A DNA stretch of 10,151 nt from Phyllobacteriaceae bacterium. GTDB taxonomy: Bacteria; Pseudomonadota; Alphaproteobacteria; Rhizobiales; Devosiaceae. Positions 1-6,623 of the stretch are shown one piece after another. The notes beneath the pieces are model-generated. The model did not search any database. It had not been told where the DNA came from and saw nothing but the letters and a program-made list of their open reading frames with translations. Position 1 is the stretch's first letter, and the number at the start of each line of letters is the position of its first letter. Position numbers and translations under genes: made by a program. The DNA is taken from positions 1 to 10,151 of the forward strand of contig JAAZLP010000450.1 in assembly GCA_012799265.1 (NCBI GenBank). The letters are read 5' to 3'.

Positions 1-637
1 AGTCGGCGGTCAGGTGATAGGCGCGGCGGTTGGCGCCATACTGTTCGCCGAGCACGGGGCCTAGAGCGATACCGGACTGGTAGGCGTTGAAGAAGTGGCG
101 GAAGCCGTAACGACGCTTATCCTTGCCGGTCGTGTCGTTGGAGTGGGTCAGGCCTGCCATGAAGATGATGCCGAGTTCCTGGCAGAGGCTCTGCACGGCG
201 ATGGCTTCACCCGAGGACGAACCGCCAGTGATCATGATGGCGCCGTCGCGCTCGATCATGCGGGTTGCACCGGCACGAGCCACGTCCGACTTGGTCTGGC
301 TGTCCGAGGACACATAGCCGACCTTCTTGCCCAGAATGCCGTTGCCCTTGAGAGCAGACGGGGTCAGGACATTGAGCAGGCCGCCGTCGCCTTCACCGTT
401 TAGGTGCTTGATGGCGAGCTGATAGGCCTTGAGCTCGTCTGCACCTTCTTCGGCATAGGCGCCGGTCAGGGGCAGGTTGAGGCCGATGGTGACGGTGTCG
501 CCAGTCGGGTTGTTGCAGAACTCCTGCGCCCAGGCACCCTTGGTGAACATCATCGGCGCCACACCCGTGCCAATGATACCAGCCATGCCGGTCTGAATTA
601 CTTTACGGCGGGTGAGCCCGCGCTTCAAAAGTGTCAT
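1..637 (-). CDS. ABC transporter substrate-binding protein (Leu/Ile/Val-type, Peripla_BP_6), 3' end outside window
   Basis: This encodes the N-terminal 212 residues of a periplasmic solute-binding protein; the gene runs off the left edge. The protein begins MTLLKRGLTRRKVIQTG, where TRRKVIQ fits a twin-arginine (Tat) export motif. A small hydrophobic stretch and an AWA/Q cleavage site near residue 37 follow, so it is probably exported folded. The mature part has the type I binding-protein layout: TVTIGLNLPLTGAYA as the first strand, GKKVGYVSSDSQTK, then MITGGSSSGEAIAVQSLCQELGI. This is the branched-chain amino acid/amide/urea class (LivK, AmiC and UrtA relatives). The substrate cannot be told from sequence. 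The ATG has an excellent Shine-Dalgarno sequence (AGGAGGAG) just upstream. It is transcribed away from the ScfR-type regulator gene, so that regulator may control it (inference). Permease and ATPase genes, if present, lie outside the window. Confidence 0.9.
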   Translation of the reverse strand, partial: MTLLKRGLTRRKVIQTGMAGIIGTGVAPMMFTKGAWAQEFCNNPTGDTVTIGLNLPLTGAYAEEGADELKAYQLAIKHLNGEGDGGLLNVLTPSALKGNGILGKKVGYVSSDSQTKSDVARAGATRMIERDGAIMITGGSSSGEAIAVQSLCQELGIIFMAGLTHSNDTTGKDKRRYGFRHFFNAYQSGIALGPVLGEQYGANRRAYHLTAD

Positions 638-641
638 TGAT

Positions 642-651
642 CTCCTCCTTT
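642..651 (-). promoter_or_regulatory. Strong ribosome binding site of the substrate-binding protein gene
   Basis: Read on the minus strand this is AAAGGAGGAG, a near-perfect anti-16S match four bases before the ATG at 637. It is by far the strongest such site in the window and fixes that start. It fits the high expression usual for solute-binding proteins. Confidence 0.8.
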
Positions 652-784
652 GGCGCGGGGCGACTGATACGTAGCCAGCAGCTCACCGCATGCCTAGTTT
701 GCGCCTCATTTGAAAACGCGGGCAATAGGTCATTGTTATTCAAGAAAAAATCTGTAAATACTTGTCATCGACTGGCCGCGAAAG

Positions 785-800
785 TGTCAATTCATTGACA
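785..800. promoter_or_regulatory. Perfect palindrome, candidate operator in the divergent intergenic region
   Basis: TGTCAATTCATTGACA is a perfect inverted repeat of seven-base arms around a two-base spacer. It ends 26 bp before the regulator's ATG (827). A further TGTCA half-site sits at 763-767, 22 bp upstream and so on the same helix face. Each arm also spells the -35-like hexamer TTGACA, one on each strand, but no good -10 lies 16-18 bp beyond either. It is a plausible binding site for the neighbouring HTH regulator (autoregulation, control of the divergent transporter gene, or both). The binding protein is inferred. Confidence 0.5.
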
Positions 801-811
801 GGGTTAGGTTT

Positions 812-819
812 GGGAGGGG
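812..819 (+). promoter_or_regulatory. Ribosome binding site deciding the regulator start
   Basis: GGGAGGGG lies seven bases before the ATG at 827. It is only one base from the in-frame TTG at 821, which would be too close. This favours the ATG at 827. Confidence 0.6.
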
Positions 820-826
820 TTTGGGA

Positions 827-2440
827 ATGCGTGCGCCAATCGGCTTTCGGATCAGCAACAAGCGGAAATCATTGAAGATTTCTCAGGCGGCTCTGGCACG
901 ACTTGTCGGTATTTCGCCGAGCTATTTGAACCTCATCGAGAACAACAAGCGCGACATCGGTGGGGCATTATTGCAGCGCGTGGCGCATCATCTGCAGATC
1001 GAAATCGATGATCTGACGGGAGATGCCGAACATAAATTACTGTCGGACCTCGAAGAAGCTTACGCCGACCCCATGGTTGAGTCGCTGCCGTTCCAGCCTG
1101 ACGAACGACGTCAGTTGGTGGCGCAATATCCGGCAAGCGCCCAGGCCATTGCGCGTCTGCACCGCGCCTATGCCGGCGCCGTGGCGAGCGCTGATGCCTA
1201 TGCCGACCGGCTGCGGTCTGACCCGCTGCTCAGTCAATTATTGCATCAGATCCTCTCCGGCATCACGGCGGTGCGCTCCAGCGCGGAAATCCTCGAAGAA
1301 GTCAGCGATCTCGACGAAGTGGAGCGGCAGAAATTCATCTCCGCCATCTCACGGGAAGCACGTGTGCTGGGTGATGTGGCGCGCAGCCTGATCGGTCAGT
1401 TTGAAGTGACCAGTGAGGCGGCAAGGAGCGTATCGACCTTGCGGGAGATAGATGACCTCATCATCGAGCGGCAGAACTATTTCCCACAGCTGGAGGAGGA
1501 GGCGGTTCGCCTCAGAAGTCGTATCGAGGCGCACGGCCGTTTCGGCCTGAGCACCCTGGTCGAACTCCTTCAGCGGGACCATGGGATCAGTGTGCGCGTC
1601 GGCGGACGCCCGAGCGTGGCAGATTTCCCTGGGCAGTATCGCTACGAGTCCGATCACGCGAGCATGTGGTTTCAGGGGACGACAACCTTGGCCACGCGCC
1701 AGTTCCAGCTGGCAAGGCTCCTGGGTGAGTTGAGCTCGGCGGAATTGCTGCGCGAAACGCTCGACGGCGCCGTGCTGACCAATCCAGCCTCGCGGCGCCT
1801 GGCGGCACGGGCAATGGGGTCCTATCTCGCCGGCGCGATCATCTTTCCCTATTCCCGCTTTCTCGCCGAGGCGACGGAAGTGCGGTATGACATCGATCAG
1901 TTGCGTGAACGCTTTGGTGCCAGTTTCGAACAGGTGGCGCATCGGCTGGTCTCCCTGCGACGCCCCGGAGAAGAGGGCATTCCCTTCGGGTTCCTGCGAT
2001 CTGACCCGGCCGGGCGGCTGACCAAGCACTTTCCCTTGCCCGGCCTGCTGTTGCCAAACTCGGGCCATGCCTGTCCGCTCTGGGCGATTTATGGCGCCTT
2101 CCGACAGCCGGAGACGATTCTGTGCCAGGTTGTTCGGTTCTCGGATGGGTCTCGCTATCTCTTCGTTGCGCGGACGCTTCAACACCGGCCCGGTGCCTAT
2201 CGCGACCCGCCGAACACCATTTCCGTCATGCTGGCCTGTGACGTGCGCCACGCAGACCAGACAGTGTACGGCACCGGTCTCAATCTTTCCGATCAGTCGG
2301 CCGATGTGCCCGTGGGGCCAAGCTGCCGTCTGTGCCCTCGTCGCGAGTGTCCCGCAAGACAGGAAGAAATTTCCGGGCCGGGTAGTCCGTCATCTCTCAC
2401 AAGACTACCCCTCATCCCGGAGCAATTTGCTCTTGGCTGA
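827..2440 (+). CDS. XRE-family transcriptional regulator of the short-chain acyl-CoA regulator (ScfR) type with an inserted DHp-like domain
   Basis: The 537-residue protein is a cytoplasmic DNA-binding regulator. Residues 8-66 form an XRE/Cro helix-turn-helix (SQAALARLVGISPSYLNLIE). Residues about 238-350 match the degenerate IrrE/ImmA-like domain of ScfR proteins; the zinc-protease HExxH has become R297-LLG-E301, so peptidase activity is not expected. Residues about 350-512 match the DUF2083-type C-terminus (RYDIDQLRERFGASFEQVAHRL, then HACPLW) and end in C500-x2-C503-x4-C508. Characterised relatives (RamB, PccR) regulate acetate or propionate assimilation and are thought to sense acyl-CoA. 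Unusually, residues about 128-192 contain HQILSGITAVRSSAEIL, a histidine-kinase H-box-like segment with His140 and no ATPase domain. The ATG at 827 is preferred over TTG 821 because of the ribosome site. The next gene starts 62 bp downstream, so co-transcription is likely. The ligand is inferred from the family. Confidence 0.88.
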   Translation: MRAPIGFRISNKRKSLKISQAALARLVGISPSYLNLIENNKRDIGGALLQRVAHHLQIEIDDLTGDAEHKLLSDLEEAYADPMVESLPFQPDERRQLVAQYPASAQAIARLHRAYAGAVASADAYADRLRSDPLLSQLLHQILSGITAVRSSAEILEEVSDLDEVERQKFISAISREARVLGDVARSLIGQFEVTSEAARSVSTLREIDDLIIERQNYFPQLEEEAVRLRSRIEAHGRFGLSTLVELLQRDHGISVRVGGRPSVADFPGQYRYESDHASMWFQGTTTLATRQFQLARLLGELSSAELLRETLDGAVLTNPASRRLAARAMGSYLAGAIIFPYSRFLAEATEVRYDIDQLRERFGASFEQVAHRLVSLRRPGEEGIPFGFLRSDPAGRLTKHFPLPGLLLPNSGHACPLWAIYGAFRQPETILCQVVRFSDGSRYLFVARTLQHRPGAYRDPPNTISVMLACDVRHADQTVYGTGLNLSDQSADVPVGPSCRLCPRRECPARQEEISGPGSPSSLTRLPLIPEQFALG

Positions 2441-2502
2441 GGCAGTTAATTGCTATCTAGTACTAGTGCTTGCGGGAGGGGATCGCGAGCAGGGGGGGAG
2501 AC

Positions 2503-2886
2503 TTGTCTGTCGACGTGCTTATCGCCGAAGACGAATTGAGTATTCTGGACTCGCTTGATTTTATCCTGCGGCGTGCGGGGTGGAATATCGAGTCCGTTAC
2601 CAATGGCGAAGATGCTCTTGACCGGGTCCGTCAGACACGGCCTAGGGTAGTAGTGTTGGATGTCATGCTGCCGCGACTGAGCGGCTTTGACGTCCTCAAG
2701 CAATTGCGCGCGGATCCCGCGACGCGGACCTTGCCTATTCTGATATTGACCGCGAGGGGGCGACAGCAGGATCGGCGGATTGCCGAGGAGCTGGGCGCTG
2801 ACGCCTTCGTCACCAAACCCTATTCAAACGCTGAAGTCGTGAGGGCAGTGGCGCAGCTGCTCGGTGAAGATGCAGGATCGGCGTAG
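2503..2886 (+). CDS. Single-domain response regulator (receiver only)
   Basis: The 127-residue protein is a complete CheY-like receiver with no output domain. It has the acidic pair Glu9-Asp10, the phospho-acceptor Asp53 in VVVLDVMLPRLSGFD, the switch Thr83 (ILTAR) and the invariant Lys105-Pro106 (FVTKPYS). It ends 21 residues after that lysine, leaving no room for an effector. The kinase two genes downstream is the obvious phosphodonor. With no output domain it must act by binding or phosphotransfer, and the DHp-like segment of the upstream regulator is a candidate partner (inference). The start is uncertain. TTG 2503 gives the usual MSVDVLIAEDE opening and follows a G-rich stretch (AGGGGGGGAG) at only two bases. 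TTG 2470 would add 11 residues after a run of stop codons, and GTG 2515 would trim four. Confidence 0.9.
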   Translation: MSVDVLIAEDELSILDSLDFILRRAGWNIESVTNGEDALDRVRQTRPRVVVLDVMLPRLSGFDVLKQLRADPATRTLPILILTARGRQQDRRIAEELGADAFVTKPYSNAEVVRAVAQLLGEDAGSA

Positions 2887-3103
2887 GGTCGTCAGCAGCA
2901 TGATGCTGCTCACCCTTATCGGCTTTCTGCTGCTCGTTCCGCCCGTCGCCCACCTTTTCAATCATGATTTCTCCATTCTGGGCGTTCCGCAGGTGGTCTT
3001 CTACCTGTTCGGCGTCTGGTTGGCGCTGATCATCGCCACCTGGGCACTGACCCGCAGGCTTGAACCTGACCCCGATATCGAGACGGGGGAGGCCGAAGAG
3101 TAA
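2870..3103 (+). CDS. Small two-helix membrane protein, probable partner of the symporter-kinase
   Basis: The 77-residue protein has a basic start (MQDRRR) and hydrophobic helices at about 8-29 and 40-60. After TRRLEPDPD it ends in an acidic cytoplasmic tail. Positive charges before helix 1 and after helix 2 predict both ends inside. It overlaps the response regulator by 17 nt, and its TAA shares a base with the ATG of the kinase gene (TAATG), so translation is probably coupled. Sodium:solute symporters are often accompanied by small two-helix proteins (DUF485, DUF4212 and DUF3311 types), and this fills the same slot; I cannot assign it to one of those families. A GTG at 2864 would add two residues. 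The role, perhaps assembly or signalling partner of the symporter domain, is inferred from context. Confidence 0.8.
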   Translation: MQDRRRVVSSMMLLTLIGFLLLVPPVAHLFNHDFSILGVPQVVFYLFGVWLALIIATWALTRRLEPDPDIETGEAEE

Positions 3104-5811
3104 TGCTGTCGGCCGATCTCGTCATTGCCACCGCCATTGCCTATGTGGGCCTGCTCTTTGTGCTGGCCTATCTGGGAGACCGCCGCGCTCGCGCCAATAA
3201 GAAGATCTGGCTCAATTCCTCGACGGTCTACACCCTGTCCATCTCGGTTTATTGCACCAGTTGGACCTTCTACGGGGCCGTTGGCAACGCGGCGCGCTCC
3301 GGCCTCGAATTCCTGACCATCTATCTCGGCCCGACACTGGTTTTCGTCGGCTGGTATTTTCTTCTCAGGCGGCTGGTCCGGATCAGCCACCTCTATCGCA
3401 TCACCTCTGTTGCCGACCTCCTGTCCTCCCGCTTTGGCAAGTCCAGCCGCCTCGGCGTTCTGGTCACCTGCATCGCTGTGGTCGGCATCGCGCCCTATAT
3501 CGCCCTGCAGCTCAAGGCCGTGACGTCCTCGATCCAGGCCGTGGCCGGGACGTCGGAGTTTGGCCGCGGCAGCCTTGAGGGCATCGACGACGTCGGTCTT
3601 GCCTTCGGCGTTGCGGCCGGCATGGCGCTCTTCACCATCCTTTTCGGTACGCGCCACGTCGACGCCAAGGAGCAGCATCACGGCGTCGTCGCCGCCATCG
3701 CCTTCGAGGCCGTGGTCAAGCTCGCGGCCCTCGTCGCCGTGGGGGTCTTCGTCGTCTATATCGGCGGCGGCTTTGAAGGCATTTTCAGCCGCGCCGCCGA
3801 CCTCGGGATAGATTTTGCGTCCTCCACCACCTTCGATGCGCGCTGGATCACGACGCTCGTGCTCTCAATCGCAGCCATTGTCTGTCTGCCGCGCCAGTTC
3901 CAGGTGACGGTTGTCGAGAACTCCAACGAGAACCATTTGCGCGTCGCCGGCTGGGCCTTCCCGGCCTATATGCTGCTGATGAGTATCTTCATCCTGCCCA
4001 TCGCCATCTATGGGCTTTCGGTGATGCCGGCCAATTCCAATCCCGACATGTTCGCCCTGACGCTCCCGCTGAACGCGGGTCAAAATGGTCTGGCGCTATT
4101 TGCCTTTATCGGTGGTTTCTCATCTGCCACATCAATGATCATCCTTGAGTCCATCGCGCTCTCGATCATGGTCTCCAATCACATCATCATGCCGCTGGTA
4201 CTGCGGTTTACCCCCAGTTCGCAGGGGGACGGGCAGGGCATGAGCAAGATGCTGCTCGTGGCGCGGCGCTTCTCGATCGTGCTGATCCTCTCGCTCGGTT
4301 TTTCCTATTTCCTTTTCACCCGCGACTCCGATGCCCTTGCGCCGATTGGTCTGATCTCCTTCACCGCCATTGCCCAGTTTTTCCCTGCGCTGCTGGCGGC
4401 CATCTTCTGGCGCGACGCCTCGCTCAAGGCTGTCACCACCGCCGTAACGGTCGGCTTCATTCTCTGGGCCTGGACCTGCTTCCTGCCGTCGCTGGACTCT
4501 CTCTCGCCCGCGATTGCCGCCCTGCTGGTTGAAGGGCCATGGGGGATTTCCTGGCTGCGTCCACAGGCCATGTTCGGGCTCGAAGGCTGGGATCCGCTGG
4601 CTCACGCTGCCTTCTGGAGCCTCTCAGTCAATGTTCTGATCCTCACCTTGGGATCGCTGCTCACAACGCCATCGGCGCTGGAACGCATTCAGGCGACGGC
4701 CTTTGTGGACGTCTTCCGCCGCCGCGGCATGCCGCAGCGCAATTTCGTACGCGGCTCGGCGACGGCAAACGACCTTTTCTTCGTCGCAGAGCGCGTCCTT
4801 GGCGAAAAGCGGGCGGGTGCGCTGTTTGAATCGGCGGCTCGTGAGTCTGGCGTCGAGCCTGCGGTGCTGGACCCAACCCCTGAATTCATCGGGCGCCTGG
4901 AGCGTGAACTTGCCGGCTCGATCGGTGCCGCATCAGCCCACGTCATGCTCTCCAAGGTCGTCGCCGGCGGCGATGTCTCGCTCGAGGAAATGATGCAGAT
5001 GGCCGACGAGGCCCAGCAGGTCATCGAATATACCCAGCAGCTTGAAAAGACCTCGACGGAGCTGCGTCTTACGGCGAAGAAACTGGAGGACGCCAACGCT
5101 CAGCTGCGCGAACTGGATAGCCAGAAGGACGAATTCCTCAGTCAGGTGAGCCACGAAGTGCGCACACCGATGACCTCTATCCGCTCCTTCTCGGAGATCC
5201 TGCTCGACTCGGACGATCTGGCGCCGGCCCAGCGCAGGCGCTTCGTTTCGACCATCCATCAGGAAAGTCTGCGACTGACCAAGCTTCTCGATGAGATCCT
5301 CGACCTCAGTGCGCTCGAACGGGGCGAACGCAGCTGGCAAAACGTGCCGGTGGACGCCGAAGAGGCGCTGGATCGTGCGCTTCTCGTCTGCGACGCGCTG
5401 CTGCGACAGAAGGGGATGAGTGTCGAAGTCGGCGAGCGGGCACATGTCACCATGGTCGAAGGCGACGCCGACCGGCTGTGTCAGGTCTTCATCAACATCA
5501 TTTCCAATGCGGTGAAGTACAATGACGCCGACGAGCCCAGGATGTGGGTCAGTTCCACCGTGCGCGGCGGGAGCTATATCGTGGAAGTCTCGGACAACGG
5601 CCCGGGCATCTCCAAGCGGGATCGCAAGTTGATCTTCGAGAAATTCTGGCGCGGCGTGGAAGGCAGCGGTGACCAGGGCGGTGCCGGCCTGGGCCTCGCC
5701 ATCAGCCGCCAGATCGTTGCGCGTATGAACGGCTCGCTGGAGCTGGTTCAGGGCGCCGCGCCGGGTGCCTGCTTCCGGATCAGGCTGCCCATCGTTGGCA
5801 AGCGAAACTAG
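3103..5811 (+). CDS. Sodium:solute symporter / STAC / sensor histidine kinase fusion (CbrA/CrbS-like)
   Basis: The 902-residue protein is an inner-membrane transporter-sensor. Residues 1-525 form an SLC5 symporter-like domain of about 13 helices, with the YCTSWTFYGAVGNAARSG and EFLTIYLGPTL signatures seen in CbrA-type proteins. Residues about 553-625 resemble the STAC linker (LFFVAERVLGEKRAGALF, then ELAGSIGAASAHVML). A coiled coil follows (about 635-675). The DHp domain has the H-box SHEVRTPMTSIRSFSEIL with phospho-acceptor His684. The ATPase domain has N-box Asn798/Asn802, G1 box DNGPGIS (831-837), an F-box near FEKFW and G2 box GGAGLGLAIS (859-868). There is no PAS domain and no C-terminal receiver, in keeping with the separate receiver gene upstream. 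CrbS/CrbR controls acetate metabolism and CbrA controls carbon/nitrogen balance and histidine use in other bacteria; here a small carboxylate signal is suggested by the ScfR neighbour but is unproven. Translation is coupled to the preceding gene. Confidence 0.93.
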   Translation: MLSADLVIATAIAYVGLLFVLAYLGDRRARANKKIWLNSSTVYTLSISVYCTSWTFYGAVGNAARSGLEFLTIYLGPTLVFVGWYFLLRRLVRISHLYRITSVADLLSSRFGKSSRLGVLVTCIAVVGIAPYIALQLKAVTSSIQAVAGTSEFGRGSLEGIDDVGLAFGVAAGMALFTILFGTRHVDAKEQHHGVVAAIAFEAVVKLAALVAVGVFVVYIGGGFEGIFSRAADLGIDFASSTTFDARWITTLVLSIAAIVCLPRQFQVTVVENSNENHLRVAGWAFPAYMLLMSIFILPIAIYGLSVMPANSNPDMFALTLPLNAGQNGLALFAFIGGFSSATSMIILESIALSIMVSNHIIMPLVLRFTPSSQGDGQGMSKMLLVARRFSIVLILSLGFSYFLFTRDSDALAPIGLISFTAIAQFFPALLAAIFWRDASLKAVTTAVTVGFILWAWTCFLPSLDSLSPAIAALLVEGPWGISWLRPQAMFGLEGWDPLAHAAFWSLSVNVLILTLGSLLTTPSALERIQATAFVDVFRRRGMPQRNFVRGSATANDLFFVAERVLGEKRAGALFESAARESGVEPAVLDPTPEFIGRLERELAGSIGAASAHVMLSKVVAGGDVSLEEMMQMADEAQQVIEYTQQLEKTSTELRLTAKKLEDANAQLRELDSQKDEFLSQVSHEVRTPMTSIRSFSEILLDSDDLAPAQRRRFVSTIHQESLRLTKLLDEILDLSALERGERSWQNVPVDAEEALDRALLVCDALLRQKGMSVEVGERAHVTMVEGDADRLCQVFINIISNAVKYNDADEPRMWVSSTVRGGSYIVEVSDNGPGISKRDRKLIFEKFWRGVEGSGDQGGAGLGLAISRQIVARMNGSLELVQGAAPGACFRIRLPIVGKRN

Positions 5812-6623
5812 GCCTCGCCTTCATCGGGAATGTTGAGCAGGTGCCCGCAGGCCTTGCAGTGAACCGCATCCGGTTCGTGCCGGGAGAGACCGCATTGCGG
5901 GCAGGGGAAGCTCACCTTGTTCGGGCGGAAGATCAGCTGGGCCAGCCGCACAAAGAGCGAAATGCCGATGATCATCACCACGATCGACACGAGCTTGCCG
6001 AAGGTGCCGGGTAGGGTGATGTCGCCAAAACCCGTGGTCGTCATGGTGGTGACGGTGAAGTAGAGCGCGTCGACATAGCCAGCGATACCGGCGTCCCGAC
6101 CGGCAAAGGCCGTGTAGACGAAACCCGTGACGACAAAGAGGAACACCAGCAGGTTGATCACGGCCTGAACCGTGTCGCGATAGGCCGCGAGCCCCAGCTT
6201 CTTCAAGGGCCGCCATACGAAGGGCGATCGGCTCATCGTCCATAGGCGAAGGATGCGGAGGAAGCCGAGATTGAAGAAGAAGGTAGGCGCCAGCAGGGTA
6301 ATCAGGATGAAGATGTCCACGATGACCGGCGCCTGGCGCACCCAGCGCTCGGGGTGGTTGGACGCGAGGCCCCTGGCAACGAGGTCCAGCGCCAGCATGG
6401 CGGCGATGGTGTAGTCGAGCCAGAGATAGGCCGACGTGTCGCGCAGCAGCGGCGTCGCGATGAAAAACGCGATGATCGCCAGATCCACCACCAAAACGGT
6501 GAGCTGAAAGCGCACCGCCTCCGGCGTCTGGCCATGATAAAGCAGGCGCAGCTTGGCACGAAGCCGCACCAGCCCATCTTGATCCTTATTCGCCGGGTCG
6601 GACGGTTCGATGCTGCTCGCCAT
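5808..6623 (-). CDS. Potassium-channel-like ion transporter with C-terminal zinc ribbon
   Basis: With the ATG at 6623 this is a 271-residue inner-membrane channel subunit, expected to form tetramers. Hydrophobic helices precede a pore domain with helix, P-loop and final helix. The selectivity filter reads TTTGFGD (Gly198-Phe199-Gly200), the potassium-channel TxGYG/TxGFG signature. An arginine-bearing helix (FLRILRLW) lies in the S4 position, but its few charges leave voltage gating doubtful. The tail holds C241-x2-C244 and C256-x2-C259, a rubredoxin-like zinc-ribbon knuckle pair. Other in-frame starts are ATG 6659 and TTG 6689; none has a convincing Shine-Dalgarno site, so the start is uncertain. 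The gene may be co-transcribed with the FecR-domain gene 100 bp upstream. Its TAG stop overlaps that of the convergent kinase gene. Confidence 0.85.
   Translation of the reverse strand: MASSIEPSDPANKDQDGLVRLRAKLRLLYHGQTPEAVRFQLTVLVVDLAIIAFFIATPLLRDTSAYLWLDYTIAAMLALDLVARGLASNHPERWVRQAPVIVDIFILITLLAPTFFFNLGFLRILRLWTMSRSPFVWRPLKKLGLAAYRDTVQAVINLLVFLFVVTGFVYTAFAGRDAGIAGYVDALYFTVTTMTTTGFGDITLPGTFGKLVSIVVMIIGISLFVRLAQLIFRPNKVSFPCPQCGLSRHEPDAVHCKACGHLLNIPDEGEA

Noticed and set aside
95..640. Two consecutive plus-strand open frames of 102 and 78 codons
   Set aside because: They are antisense to the substrate-binding protein, whose translation is continuous and family-like from 637 to the window edge.
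762..790. TTGTCA and TGTCAA 17 bp apart, a possible promoter for the regulator
   Set aside because: The -35 match is good but the -10 match is poor, and the second element is half of the palindrome. I kept the palindrome as the better-supported feature.
1349..2251. 300-codon minus-strand open frame
   Set aside because: It lies wholly antisense to the ScfR-type regulator, whose domains are clear, and its translation shows no recognisable motif.
3001..3681. 226-codon minus-strand open frame
   Set aside because: It is antisense to the symporter domain and reads as charged low-complexity sequence typical of the reverse of membrane-helix codons.
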